Positions 25,061 through 38,513 of a DNA stretch of 64,000 nucleotides are shown here, in pieces (positions within the stretch are counted from its first letter, which is position 1; each line of letters opens with the position of its first letter). Origin of the DNA: Trichoplax sp. H2 (Eukaryota > Placozoa > Uniplacotomia > Trichoplacea); NCBI GenBank assembly GCA_003344405.1, contig NOWV01000012.1, positions 496,001 to 560,000 on the forward strand. Reading direction: 5' to 3'. The translations under genes and the position numbers were made by a program. A model generated the notes under the pieces. The model saw only the letters and a list, made by a program, of their open reading frames with translations, was not told the DNA's origin and ran no database searches.

Positions 25061-28000
25061 ATGGCTCTTCATATACCTCGTGGGATGTTACAAACTATGA
25101 TGAAAGATGGCGCAAAGGTAAAATGAAATTTTGCATTCAAGAAAAGTCTGATAGTGTGCCAATATTACCTGAAAATGACAAATTGGAGACCAGTTGACTG
25201 AGATAGATAGACTTAGATATTACTACTAAAAAATATCATTCGATAGTGCTATCCTTACAATGATACAGTCATAAATTATAGGATGACTTTAAGTATGATA
25301 GTCCACTATGGAGTGCAGAAGAAAGTTGGATGTAGAGGTATTGATCGATGGATATCGTAGACTCGACTAAGGTGGTCTTTGACAAATTGGAGAGGTAGCC
25401 GTACGCTATACTGTAGTTACTTTTCACGAAGTGTATTCTGCGATACTGTACTAGATAGACAGCCTTGTAGTCCAGTTCTTCCACCGATCTGCTGCCTAGT
25501 GACGCTTTATCCAGCGATAAAGTTATAAAATTTCTTACTTTATACATCGCTTTCAAAGAGTCATGATATACGATTATGTAGTAAACAACGTATAGAAGTA
25601 AGATAAATGAAAGATATGTAATTGGGTCATACAATTATTCTAAATTGACATTTTTGATGTAATTCATCTGATGTTCAAACCACTATTGAAATAAATTTGA
25701 ATTTATCTTCATCTGTTCATCTATATTTGAGGCATAAGCAATGCTGTACTGACTTTATTCTCCTATAGTATAGTACAGTAATTAACTCATGGCTTTTATA
25801 ATATCAATTTCCAGCATTTTAGTGGCTTTGATGAGGCTATCTTGCGCAATTTAAATGCCGCTAAAGAATTAGCGCGCATGACGCGGACTTCGTACGGCCC
25901 AAATGGGATGAATAAAATGATTATTAATCATATCGAAAAATTATTCGTTAGTAACGATGCCGCAACCATGATTAAAGAAATGGAGGTAAGTTCGTAAGAT
26001 ATTCTCAAATTAATTTTTATTTAGTTTTCTAATTATACTTATTCAATGCTAATTCCCTTGTGTGCTAATTAGGTTCAACATCCTGCTGCAAAAATGCTTG
26101 TGTATTCTTTACAAATGCAGGAGCAAGAGGTAACCGATCACACACAGTACTTTATCTCCAATATCAATTACTTGCCAAACAAAAACGACTTTTGTTCTCG
26201 CATAATCGTTTTAGATTGGAGATGGAACTAACTTCGTAATCATATTTGCTGGAGCGTTATTGGAGCTAGCAGAAGATTTACTAAGAATGGTACGTTGCAA
26301 AAAACAGTCACAACGATACAGTACACTAGTTGACGTATGTTCGACAATATCGTCAAATTGAAAGAGTACGCTCTTTTCTCTTGCTACTGTAAATCAACGC
26401 ACTATTTACTGTACATTACTAAATTAAGCAAACTTTGTATGGTACCGTGCATCAGATTGAATTATGATTATTTTCATCTTTGTTTTGATAGGGTTTATCA
26501 CCAACCGAGATTATTGAAGGGTATGAAATGGCATGCAAAAAAGCGATTGAAATATTGCCTGGTAACCAATTGCCGTTTTGACAATTTGTGGCTTCATTAG
26601 TGTTCCATTTATGATAACGTAGAAATTTAACATTGGGAATTTACTTTAATCATATCTTTTCTCTAGATCTTGTTTGTGGTAAGGTATCAAATCTTCGTGA
26701 TGAGAGTGACGTGGGTAACGCTATCAGAACTTCTGTGGCAAGTAAACAGGTAAATTATAACGATATTACAAGAGATTGTTTGAATAGGAACTAAGGTCTT
26801 TGTTCTATTTTATTTTTAGTATGGTTATGAAGGTTTTCTATCTGATTTGATTGCTAAAGCCTGTAGTAAGTTGATGGATAATTGAATGTATCCACCTGTA
26901 ACTGTAGTAAAATTGATAACGTAAACTAGGACAGTTGTTGTGGACAGACTCGATACTATTAGTATATTTAATTTTTAATTTGTATTTTTCAAGTCAGTAC
27001 AGTTGGAGCTAGTGATCGTGTTCTCTTCAACGTGGATAATGTCCGGGTGGCCAAAATATTAGGATCGGGAGTTCTCAGATCTAGTGTTCTTCGAGGAATG
27101 GTATTTAGAAGAGGAATTGAAGGCAAGGGAGAAAGTTTTTAAGATATTTACAACCCACGGACTTTTTTAAAATTCTAACTAAATGCAATGTTTTTGTTAT
27201 ACTGCTTATTAGGTGAAATTAAAGAATTGAAAAACGCTAAAGTTGTAGTTTATTCTTGTCCAGTTGATATTAGTCAAACTGAAACCAAAGGCACTGTACT
27301 ATTGAAGTCAGCCGACGAACTATTGGAATTCAGTAAAGGGGAAGAGACTATTCTTGAGGCAGTATGTATACTGTTATGTAGTCCTTATAAAATAGTAGTG
27401 ATGAATGAGTAGATTATTATAATTTTTTGGTCTGCGCGCAATTATTTTCTAAATATCTGTATTCTATTACTTTGAAATGTTTGGTTATTAGCAAATCCAA
27501 GCAATTGCTAACACTGGATGTAATATTGTTGTTTCTGGCGGTAAAGTTGGTGAAATGGCTCTTCACTTTTTGAATAAATTTAAAATTATGGTTGTAAGGT
27601 AAAAGAATACAGTTACATTATTGATTGATTTCTTTGTTGACAGTCATTATAAAGGCTTGTATAAATTTGTAACTTCTACAATTATAATCTATACAGAATC
27701 CCTTCTAAATTTGACCTTCGACGATTGTGCCGAACTGTAGGAGCAACTGCATTACCAAAAATTGTAATATACCTTTGCAGTCATTTCTTATTGCTGTACT
27801 GGTCACTTCGTTAGCACGTATAACTTCATGTCTCGTTCTATTATTTAGATGCCGCCTACAGCGGATGAATGTGGCAGTTGTGATCGAGTTTATTTAACCG
27901 AAATTGGCGATAATACTGTTACAGTATTTGATCAATGTAATTTAATATATTGTAGCGCTATCTATCGTTATATTCATCAATTTTCTGCACTCTATTGCAA

Positions 28001-29013
28001 CGTAATTTTATTTATTTTAAATAGCGAGTGATAGTGTAGTATCAACTATCGTTATTCGTGGTTCTTCTGACAATATCATGGATGATGTGGAAAGATCAAT
28101 TGACGATGGTGTCAATACCTACAAGGCTTTGACGAAGGTTTGAATGTTATCCTAATGATTATGTTACTTAATATTCTATATTACTATTAACAATAAAAGT
28201 AAACCCATTGCGTTTAAATCTATAATTACCGATTTTCCCTCGCATTCTTAGATTGGTTTTATCTGATGTGATAGTTATAAATCTAATTTATTCATACACG
28301 TAGGATCCTCGATTGGTACCCGGGGCTGGTGCAACAGAAATAGAGTTAGCGAAGGAAATTTCATCTTACAGTGAAACGTGTCCTGGTTTAGCTCAATACG
28401 CTATAAAGAAATTTGCACAAGCCTTGGAGGCGCTTCCAAGAGCGCTTGCCGAAAACTCTGGCGTCAATGCCAATGAAGTTATTTCTAATTTATATGCAGC
28501 CCATCAAACAGGCGATAAGGCTAGTGGTTTTGATATTGAGGTAAGTTGATTTGGTATTGGGTCATTTTGGCACATTCTCTAGCTGTGGATTGCAATTCTG
28601 TGCATTCTAACATTCGCAAATGTGCAACAGTTTTATCGAACTTTATATTAGCAATTGCGTTTATATAGCGCATTTTGTCAGTCAGAGTTCGGAAAACTCT
28701 ATCTTTCCCATTAATAAGAGATGCTTTAAATTTTCTAGACGGGAAAAGCAGATGTAAAAAACGCAACTGAGTGCGGTATTGTTGATTTGTATCTTGTTAA
28801 ACATTGGGGACTAAGATTTGCCACAGATGCGGCAGCTACTGTTCTTCGAGTTGATCAGGTAACAAAAACATGCATTATCATTTGAGTATCTCATATTTTA
28901 TATAATGCTAACAAAGTTAAAACTGTGCTTCATATAAAATGGGATAGATCTTCATGTCAAAACCAGCAGGTGGACCGAAGCCACCAGAAGCGAAAGATCG
29001 AGACGATGATTAA
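25061..29013 (+). CDS. cct8: T-complex protein 1 subunit theta (CCT8), 16 exons
   Basis: Subunit of the cytosolic TRiC/CCT chaperonin, which folds actin, tubulin and other proteins using ATP. Exons: 25061-25117 (MALHIPRGMLQTMMKDGAK), 25815-25985 (TRTSYGPNGMNKMIINH, FVSNDAATMI), 26073-26129, 26215-26289 (opens IGDGTNFV, the ATPase GDGT motif), 26492-26561, 26667-26749, 26820-26865, 26994-27134, 27213-27361 (YSCPVDISQTETKGTVLL), 27492-27598, 27697-27763, 27849-27936, 28025-28137 (IRGSSDNIMDDVERSIDDG), 28304-28540 (LVPGAGATEIELAKEISSY), 28739-28858 and 28948-29013 (MSKPAGGPKPP). The total of 1647 nt gives 548 aa, the human length, with every junction in frame. Intron 1 (697 bp) is the longest. 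The gene converges with PICALM, with 483 bp between the stops. Confidence 0.97.
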
Positions 29014-29496
29014 CCTCCTTTTTAACTAATATTTGTAATAATCTAAATTTATTCGTATTCTACATCAATCTAAAGATAATCTTCTCTTTGAAATAGTATA
29101 CAACACGAAAACAAATAAAGTAATTATTTAACTAATATTAATCTATGAATGCAAAATTTATCATTCCAGCAGTTTTCTTACACACTTGTGAAAAAACTCG
29201 AACGTCGTAGTATGCTGTTTATTGCATATAAGAACTAACAGGCTACATTAACTGCATATGATGTTATGTTCATAATTTAAGAAACTAGTGTGTAAATATA
29301 CTTACGTAAACGGACATACATTGCGAATCTACAGTAGTAATTTTCTTTTTCAGTAGTGATTGACTTCTAAATACTCGACTTCACGTACATAGATATATCT
29401 TCTATAATAGCCATACTAGTGATAAACGAGTAAGGTAAAAAAATATATTGCAGGCTATATCATATAGCATGCCGGTAATTTCGTTGTACATTCTCC
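29014..29496. other. 3'-3' gap between CCT8 and PICALM
   Basis: Holds the two 3' UTRs. AATAAA at 29114-29119 is the likely CCT8 polyadenylation signal, about 100 bases past the stop. No GTACW block is present, unlike most 5' gaps here. Confidence 0.6.
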
Positions 29497-32400
29497 TTAT
29501 AAACCAAATGGGTCTTGTGGTTGCAATGGTGGTCGTTGAAATGCTGCTTGCGGTTGTGATTGGGTTGGAAACATATTTTGCTGTTGGAATGGATTTAACT
29601 ATAAAAATGAGAATTGGGTTGGCAATTAAATTGAGAGTAGAATAAGAGGCTTCAGTTTATCCAACTTACAGGGTTAACGGGTTGCTGCATAGCCATCGGC
29701 TGTGTAAACTGTTGTTGAGGAAACTAGTTTTCGTTATTAAAATGTTAAAATAAGTGTAATAGTTAGTACTATAATAGTGGGTATAATACTGCTGTAGATT
29801 TCGCCTTGAATAGAAAAAAGGACATATTAATTTCCCTAAAGAAAATATAAGGACAATTTACCCCCGCAGTCTGTTGCTGGTTCCAAGTGCCAGGTTGTCC
29901 CCAGGTTGTAGTTGTAGTAGCGGCAATCGGTCTAAATTGATAATTATCTCCTCCGGTTAATTTTTGTGGTTGAGATGGTGTCCATTGATGTTTCGATCTA
30001 TTTATTATACGGTATAATAAAGAGTTTTAACAATAGTACTATTCGTCAAGATATTCAACAGTTGCAAGTATATCTATTCTAACTCACTTTTTACTGGCCA
30101 TAACTGATCCTTTTGCAGGAACAGTGGCATTAGTGTTACGCAAGGCTGTAAAGAAAATATAGTCGATCAATTCGTATATATAAATTAAACAATTATTGGC
30201 CATCATTAATTCATGTGTTACGCTACGTACTCAGATTTTCAGCGGCCTTCGCTAAGCTAGAATCCAAATCATTCGATAATTGGGCATTTGAATCATTATT
30301 TTGAATCTGTTGGGCTTTCTCTGTTCCAAGAACGGTCGGTTGCATAACTCCAGCAAATACTTTAAATGTAACAATAAAGTTAATAAACTACTTTTGTACT
30401 GGATAAAGTGAGAAAATTTTTAAAGACTACTTACGATCTAATGGTTGATCACTGTTCGAGTTGGGGGCATCTTTAAAATTAGCTTTAAATGGTTCGTTAT
30501 TTGCTACAGGTTAATGTAATAGGGTACATATTAATAGAAATCAAATGTTCGTAATTGCTGAAATTAATACACGCTTCCTCTATAATATGCAATTTTATTT
30601 TTGTCGTATACTGTATATTACTACAGTAAGATGAAACTAGCAAATACGCTCAACGTCAAGACTAATATATTGAGATGGAAATCTCCATATAAGTATGTAG
30701 AATGCTTTAAAGATTCATATTCTTTCAAACTTTATTCAACAGCTGAAATAGCTGCACTCTAACTTTTAATCTTATATTTTAAGATACCTTGTGGCACTTG
30801 ATTGAAATTTGCATTAAACGATTCAGCTAAAAATAATGATTGAAATTAAACGAGAAGTAGGAATTATATCGTAATTGATGTAATTTATTCATCTAGTATT
30901 ATATTCTATTTTATTTTTCTATATTTTTACCTTGTGTTGGTTGATTAAAATTCGTATTAAATTGCATAGCAGGAGCAGCTAAAATAAACATTGAAATACA
31001 GTATAAGTACTTCCAGAACTTATATCATAGTAACATATCTATGGTATTTCATTTATAGTTGTAAAGGTATTTTATGATTCAGTTGGCGTTATATATAGTA
31101 ATTGTTCTGTGTTTATGACTGATAGGCGTAAAACATCATTTAATTTTGTTGAAAGAACCTTGAGGCTGTTGCTGAGATTGCCAGAGAGAATTTCCAGCAC
31201 CACTTTGAGCGCCTGTAGGTTGCGAAGGAAAAATACCTCCAAGATCAGTTAGATCATTCTTTGGTACTGTCGGTTGCTGTGGTGATACAGAGCTGGCCAT
31301 AGGCGACTGTTGAAAAGGATCAGCTTGAGGACTAGTAACAGTTGGCTGCGATTGAAAAGGATCAATTTGAGGTTTAGCAACAGTTGGCTGCTGTTGGAAC
31401 AGATCAGCTTGAGGACTAGCAACAGTAGGCTGCGGTTGACTGTTTGAATTGAAAGGATCGAACGCTGTACGTTGCTGTTTTGGTTGCTCAGCAGGGGCAT
31501 TGTTGAATGGTTCAAAAGTATCAAATGAAGGAGTCTTTTCAGTTGGAGTGGGCTGTGGTGAATTTGGTGATATTAAATTTGGTTGTTGTTGAGGGGTTTG
31601 CGGTTTTGCTTGATTTGCGGTAGCAGAACCGGGTGCAACGTTGAGACTGTAAGCTCTTTGCTATAGATAAATGATACAGGATCTACATTCATATCACGTT
31701 CTACATATTAAATTATCAAGCAGTATTGCAGTATAACCTTCAATATTTCCATATTTTGGATTTCCGCTTTTGCTTTCTCTATTTCTTCAGTTGAAGCTTT
31801 GCCTCTGTATTAAATGGAAATGGGTATTTAATTAATGATAGCAATTCATTCATTATTTTACATGTGTTTTAAGTTTGAGTGAATGCGTACTTGGCTCCTT
31901 TTTTATCTAGACCGTAAAAATGATTCTCTAGGGCCTCGAGTAAGCTTGCAGGTGCCTAATAATAAGTTCAATACCAAGTTCGATTTAATTATGTACTTAT
32001 CTGTGCCAAAATGATACAAAACGTTCATCACTTACAGAATTGAGATATGGAATATCCCCTTTGTCGTATCCACGATCCTAAATGCATATATATATATTTG
32101 TGACTTTACTATTCAGGATCTACTTGATATAGTGCTTTCAGATAATTATTTTCAATTGAGCTAACCTCAGCTATTTTCCAAAATTCTTTAACTTTTTCCA
32201 TTGTGACAACAAATTTTTTATAAAACTCTAATGCATCCTTACAGCTCTTTTTGCTTAAATCAAAATATTTCTCTATATGTAATACAGAGGAGAGGAAGAA
32301 CTAGTCAAGAGATGTTATTCAAATTTATGCGTAAAAAAAATTTTTGCTCAGACAGATTTTGTATTTATTACTTCAGAATATTTAGTACACACCTAATAGG

Positions 32401-35400
32401 TTGATCATTGCGTCATTATAACAAGCAAATAGCCGTACAAGATCCTACAGTGGATAGTACATGATTTATAAGACGATATAACTTGATTGAATTGGAATAA
32501 TATATACTGCTAAGAATTAAAATTACCTTGAATAATAAGAAGAAGGCATTGGAAATAACGCCATTGCTTAATTCACCAACCGTGATCTAGTGCATGATGA
32601 AGAATATTGTTATGACATGCACTTCCTATGCTACAATAATGATAAATGACTGCGTACCTCCATTCCAAGAAGGGAATCAATTTGTTGCTCGAGTGCAGGC
32701 AAAGTTTTACTTAACTGTAAAGTATCAAGTCCCAATAACTAATTAGTAAATTTTGTAAATTTTTTATATGATAATGTGTATCTACTGATACTACTGATAA
32801 TTTTAATGATTATTATTGTCTAAGGAAAAGTATAAAGAGAAGCTAATAATCAAAATAAGGCATATTTAATTACTTTAATCATTATAGTTACCTTAGCGAA
32901 TTCTTGCTTTCTCAGAATACCATCTTTCCTGGATAATTTAAAAAAAACAATACAATTTTATTTCAAAGGATTTAACTTGGTAATAACAGGGTTAAATTTA
33001 TTACATTTAGATGGTAATACAACCCTTTCTACATACCCTCGTTCAACTCTACAAAAATCATAAGCCATCATACGGTATGAGTATGATTTTGCATTGAGGT
33101 ATTTGGCATATTTTCTAGCAAACAGTGACATTTCGTATCCTAAACAATAGTAAAGCGGTAAATTAATGGACTCATCTCCTAATATTGACAATATCAATCC
33201 AAATAGTTTACTAACCTTGATTTCCACTTCTATCTAAGAAAGTTTCCAGGTTGAAGCTAGCAGTTCTAGAAGCTACGTGTTGGACATAACGCTGAAAACA
33301 CGATATATGTACATTGTTGAACAAATGTCATCATTGCATCGACGAGTAGGAGTTTTATGTGCTAATTTTAATTTTTAGTTCACTTAGATTGTACTGTTAT
33401 AATACTACGCAGATAAATGTATTCACTTGTATGCTATTTTTGATAAATTTATCCTAACGACATTTATAGAAAAATGTTCCAACAGGAATCGCTCGCCTCT
33501 TTTTAGCCACATAAGTGTATGTCAAAGTATCAACTTAGAACGGACGATAAAAAGTCAATGCATACATGCCACAAAATTGCTTTCAAAATGGGTGTGATTC
33601 AATAGTGTACAATATTGATGATCGAAATTGATATATCAAGTATCTTGTCATTAATAATAACGTAATACATATAGCTGTTGCGCTTCTACTCATCCAGTAG
33701 AGAAATAGAAATGATACTCATTTATTGGCAATTAATTCAAGTAGTAGTCGATATTCGTATTTCTATCGATTAAAGTTTTATAAGGCAGAATAGATAACAA
33801 CTACTGCCTTTCTAATGAAAAGACTTCATTATCCCTATTGAAAATAGTCTAGTCATACTATCTATTACAGTATACTAGTAGTCCTTGGTTATCCCATGTA
33901 GTGAATTATTTTTACAAGAAATTAAACTTTTCATCCAATGATCAGATCATCCATGGTCATACAGTACATGCAATAGTCATTCTTGATTACACTGATACAC
34001 TATACTTGGGTAAATATTACTTATTCAATAGAGGATACAGCAGCTAAATATGGCAAAGATGGATAATTCATAATACAGTATAATTCTAGGGCGAGAGAAG
34101 TGGCTTGATAGCCTGTATTAAGAATCGAAGCAAGTTCATTTCTCCTATTCTAGTCTATTATCAATATAGAGTTTTTTCATTTTTTTGTACTGAAACATTA
34201 TTTTTACAATCGCCTATTCCTATGGGAAACTTGCATTGAGGATTAACTACGTGTGTTATAAATAATGGATAAAGTGTAATTTCGCTTGCTATTTTACACT
34301 TTCTTTTAAACAGTTAGTACTCTACAACACGTTCAAATGGCATTTGAATCAATTGGTGCAAACATCACCGTAGTCTTAAGATTACAATAGTTGACAGCTG
34401 TATGACTGATCAATGATTTTGGAAAGTACATTCTTTGAATGTACTTCAAAGTTTCAAATCAAAGTGTGATCAAGCGGAAAATTTTACCTTTCAATGTGAA
34501 GTAACTTGGAATTGTGAACGCGGAAATGAGGCACTTTCTTATAATTGCCAACTATATCATTCATTCGATTTTGTGCGATTATTTTACGTTGAACGCAATA
34601 AAGGAGGAATAAAGTACATTTAGTTGACATGGATAGCAACTGTAGTTGAGCTACAATACTTGATTACAAAATATAGTTGAAGATTCTGTACTGAAATTTT
34701 ACTTTCTACTCTGCAGTCTGTGTATTACTTGACGCAAGGTTGGTATCTTAACCTGGAGAGTTGATTTAGACTGAAATTTGACGAAAATGATTGATTGTTG
34801 CAAATATCTATTGATATAGTTGGTTTTAGTGGTTCAAGCTTGTTGGAACATAATGAAGTTGCTATGACTAATAGGAGAACGTGATGAAGCAATACAAGTT
34901 AACGTGTTGAAAAAGAGTAAAATTGGTTGTGCTCTATTATTGATGATCCAATGGGGATCATGACCATCACGACAACATGGGTATTTGCTCTATTTAGGCG
35001 AGGTAGAAGAAGAATACTACCATGGCTTGATATCGTTGTCTGAATAGCGGGGATAACGACTAATGGAACAAAGTTGCTCGTCCTCTACTTTACCCCAAGG
35101 TTGATTATAAATGGATTGAATGGAAATATTGTTATTGTAACATTGTAGTTACGTATATTTCTTCAATCAACTGGGTCAGTTAGAAAGGAGTAGTGAAAGA
35201 CTGAACAACAACAACAAATGCCTTTGTAGATCGTAGTTGTAAGTGGAAAAAAAACACATAGTGTATACTAGTTGGATGGAGTAACTCAACATAAACTTAT
35301 CATCAAGCATTGATTTGAATTGATGAAGGTACAAATTAGACTCAAATTTACCTCATTGCCATAGCATAAGAGTTGATGATGAGTGACTAATGTCTTGCAA

Positions 35401-36523
35401 ACTACCACCCAACTGGTATTATTAGTACGCTCGTATAAGGTATCCACCATGACAGAAATATCCACATTTTGTCCATGGGTACACTGGATCAAATCTAGAA
35501 GGTAGTTGAAAATAGGAAAAAGAGAATCATTATTTAACGCTATCTTGCCTCAAGCAAAAGACAGATTGGTGTCAATGGAAAAAAAAGAAGAAGAAACAAG
35601 TAGGATAGTCTATCGTTATCCAACTGGAAATTGTATCATTCTTGATCGATATCAACTTGAATCCTCCATTGGACCCTATCGATCAGGACTGTTGGTTGGA
35701 TGATCGAGTATTGGAGCACGTTATGATGACTACTGGTGAAGGAATTTTCCTGTTAGTGAGAAATTGGGGTCTTTCTGGTTTGTACTGAGTTTGAGAAAGG
35801 TCGATGAAAGTATGAAAAGAAAGGAAGGAGGGAGGGGGGGGGGGAAAAAAAAGAAAAGACATGACAAGCAAGTGGAATGCAGACCGTCTTGTTCTTGGAC
35901 TATCTTACTGTCTCTTCTATATACTTATTGGTGGTACGAAAAGTGTCTACGGTAGTACTATGTGTGAACGATGATCAACAAGCTCTTGACAACGAACGAT
36001 TGCATGTTTTGTACTCATGCAAGGTTGGAAAAAATGGCAAGTGAATGAATTGAATAACGGATCGATTGATTGTACAATTCATCATTGTCCATGATGAGGA
36101 TGGAAAGTGGTCGAGTCGATCAAGATTAGCGTAGAGAGATAGTAAAAGATCCTTTTGGTTGGACTTGTCCTGTATGTAAAAGAGCAATGGCGACGACGAT
36201 TTTGCATCTTTTGTATGCAAAGTGGGAAAAAAAAAAAAGAAAGAAAAAAAAAGGAAATGGATGGGAGAAGCTTAGGATAAGCACTACCCATCATCCTCGC
36301 TGATGATGACAGCAAGTAACGACAGTGGAGATGAATAGTAGTAGTAATAACAGTAGTAGAATAAAATAGAGCAAAGGACATGGTGGATCCTGTTCGACAT
36401 ACAATCGACATGTTTCTTCTTGGGTGAGATGATATCATGGTTGGTCGCTTTGCATACAGCTTTGGAGATGAAATCGCCAGTTAAAACATGGCGGGCAGCA
36501 GTCACTCGATCGACAACGGACAT
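29497..36523 (-). CDS. picalm: PICALM/AP180-family clathrin assembly protein (ANTH domain)
   Basis: Adaptor that binds PtdIns(4,5)P2 through an N-terminal ANTH domain and clathrin, AP2 and EH proteins through a disordered tail, driving coated-vesicle formation. ANTH exons: 36403-36523 (MSVVDRVTAARHVLTGDFIS, CKATNHDIISPKKKH, the lipid-binding lysines), 35352-35494 (NNTSWVVVCKTLVTHHQLL), 33216-33291 (SFNLETFLDRSGNQG), 33037-33139 (YAKYLNAKSYSYRMMAYDF), 32892-32928, 32658-32714, 32527-32586 (ELSNGVISNAFFLLF), 32393-32444, 32166-32272 and ~32038-32080 (KGDIPYLN). The tail exons ~31890-31955, ~31735-31806 and ~31165-31662 hold FDTFEPF, DPF and repeated QPTV..PQ.D.F units. Further exons to 29673 include NDLDSSLAKAAENL. 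The last exon, 29497-29598, has NPF and ends DPFGL. Introns 1 and 2 are about 0.9 and 2.1 kb, the rest short. Boundaries of some tail exons are approximate. Confidence 0.93.
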
Positions 36524-37130
36524 AATTGGTATCCAATCTATTTAGCCAATAGAACAAGTATTCAATGAATGCAGTGGCAACCTAAGATTGAAATCAATCT
36601 AATTCATCGAATCGTCTTCAACTAACTAGCGATCAAAAGCTTGCAAGAAATGAGAAAGGAGCGCAATAAAAAGGTGGAGCAGCGATTTGACGTCAAGCGT
36701 GCAGTCACATTCAACCACCGTGGTGACACACTACTGCGGACTGTAGCGTTGTGTAGGACGTGCACTGGCGTCCACAGTGCATGAGTGCGGAAGCGAGTGT
36801 TAAGTATGGTAGACTGTAGACTGTAGACTGTAGAGGACAGGAGAAGTCGGCGACGCCGGCGGCGCGAGACGAGCGTGATGACGCGATAACGCTCGCTGGA
36901 CTAGACACGATCGTATACCATCGTCGCGACTGTATACAACAGTATGCATTTCAACAATCGACGATAGGATTGTATGGAGCATGGTTGACCACCATGTCGA
37001 CTTGTCTTGGGTAGTCTGTCGTCCACAGTCTATAGTACTGTAAATACAGTACTGTAGACTGTGGACTGCAGGCAGGACTCTACTGTACAGTGTACACTGT
37101 TACTGGAGACTGTTGAGGCATTTCGTTCAT
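36524..37130. other. PICALM 5' flank with local GC-rich and GTACW sequence
   Basis: Upstream of the PICALM start. Around 36840-36900 the base composition turns GC-rich (ggcgacgccggcggcgcgag), unusual for this window, and may mark a promoter. A triple GACTGTA repeat occurs at 36810-36833. A palindromic GTACAGTAC-type block is near 37035-37100. No coding exon is seen. Confidence 0.4.
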
Positions 37131-37614
37131 GAAGGCCTTGAAGGTAGCACTACCGTTAACACCAAAGGCTACGGTAGACTGTTTAGGCCTTGAAGGTAGC
37201 TTTAATTCCATATCAAACATCGAATAACCTCTAAACCCTATCGTTGTTTCTAATTACACATCAATGTTGCATCGAGAAGTTAAATTGAATCCCCCCAAAA
37301 AGACAGTGATGGTCACGCTACGTTCCCATAGTAAAGCACTTCAAAGGTTAATGAAGGCCTTGAAGGTAGTACCACCGTCAACACCAAAGGCTACGGTAGA
37401 CTGTTTAGGCCTTGAAGGTAGCTTTAATTCCATATTAAACATCGAATAACCTCTAAACCCTATCGTTGTTTCTAATTACACATCAATGTTGCATCGAGAA
37501 GTTAAATTGAATCCCCCAAAAAAGACAGTGATGGTCACGCTACGTTCCCATAGTAAAGCACTTCAAAGGTTAATGAAGGCCTTGAAGGTAGTACCACCGT
37601 CAACACCAAAGGCG
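37131..37614. repeat. 222-bp tandem repeat, about 2.2 copies
   Basis: Copies start at 37131, 37353 and 37575 (partial), almost identical. The unit begins GAAGGCCTTGAAGGTAG and itself contains a second GGCCTTGAAGGTAGC. It carries an ORF opening MLHREVKLNPPKKTVMVTL that is present in both copies (from 37264 and 37486). As 222 is a multiple of three, the frame is the same in each. I do not recognise the peptide. Confidence 0.9.
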
Positions 37615-37860
37615 AATACTGTAGACACTAGCGATATCCTCATTAGTAAAAAAATGGAGGACACATTTCTGTGGCATGGCGGCGCTCGCCATGCAACAGA
37701 ATGGACATCGACCAGGAAAATGCTTCAATGAATATTGTAGCATGGGTTGCCTTGTTAAGGCCAAAAGAAAAAATTTTCAGTCACCTAATGAAGTGATCAT
37801 TTCAAACCCAACAATGACCTGGTTCGCTTTGCTTACACTTGTCATTTTGGCTTTCTAGTG
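37615..37860 (+). other. Unrecognised short ORFs beside the 222-bp repeat
   Basis: The second repeat-borne ORF continues to 37731 (SKKMEDTFLWHGGARHATEW). A different frame from 37676 to 37858 encodes 60 aa with KCFNEYCSMGC and a hydrophobic C-terminus WFALLTLVILAF that could be a membrane anchor. This may be debris of an unknown mobile element or an unsupported small gene. Confidence 0.2.
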
Positions 37861-38155
37861 GATATAAGGAATGCATTGGCAGTTTCAATCCAAAAGTAGG
37901 TCATGGACAGCTTGAAGGGATAAGCATTGATGGACAGTACAACTTCCATACATGTATTATATAAGGAATGCAGTGGCAGTTTCCACCCAAAAGTAGGTCA
38001 TGGACAGCTTGAAGGGATAAGCATTGATGGACAGTACAACTTCCATACATGTGTTATATAAGGAATGCAGTGGCAGTTTCCACCCAAAAGTAGGTCATGG
38101 ACAGCTTGAAGGAATAGGCATTGATGTACAGTACAACTCCCATACATGTATTTCA
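37861..38155. repeat. 97-98-bp tandem repeat, three copies
   Basis: Units starting ataaggaatgca at 37863, 37961 and 38058. Each contains CCAAAAGTAGGTCATGGACAG and ends CTTCCATACATGT or a close variant. The array lies just downstream of the 222-bp array and is unrelated to it in sequence. Confidence 0.9.
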
Positions 38156-38513
38156 CTCCCCCTTTCTCCTCCAAAAGAAAATTGCCGCTTGCTTGAACTG
38201 AACTTAATCTCAACTTAGAGAGAGCGCTTGAATGGAGAATTAACTTGCCTTGACTAGTACTACTGGTCGCTATACAGTTAGAGTGTTGTGACGATACTCT
38301 ACTGTTAAAGTACAGTGATAGTCCAGCGCTCCCCTTTTTCATCGCTGTACGTTCTTGTAGAAACGTTTTTCCGCATATTCTACAGCACCAATCAATGCGA
38401 CTACATCATTTCATACTTATTGGTAAGCTTTATTCATACAAAATGGACCAGTATATCAATACCGATGGCTTGTAACTCTAGCATCAAAAAATAGGATGCA
38501 ATGACATCTTAAC

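Noticed and set aside
25269-25634. A 121-aa minus-strand ORF inside CCT8 intron 1
   Set aside because: No recognisable domain, no splice support, AT-rich intron sequence; likely chance.
29448-29645. Plus-strand 65-aa ORF rich in Val and Met
   Set aside because: It is the antisense shadow of the last PICALM exon (29497-29598).
35829-35860. Polypurine run (G-rich then A-rich) in PICALM intron 1, with a similar run at 36228-36256 and a poly-C/poly-A run at 50757-50776
   Set aside because: Simple homopolymer tracts in introns; possible sequencing noise, no further signal.
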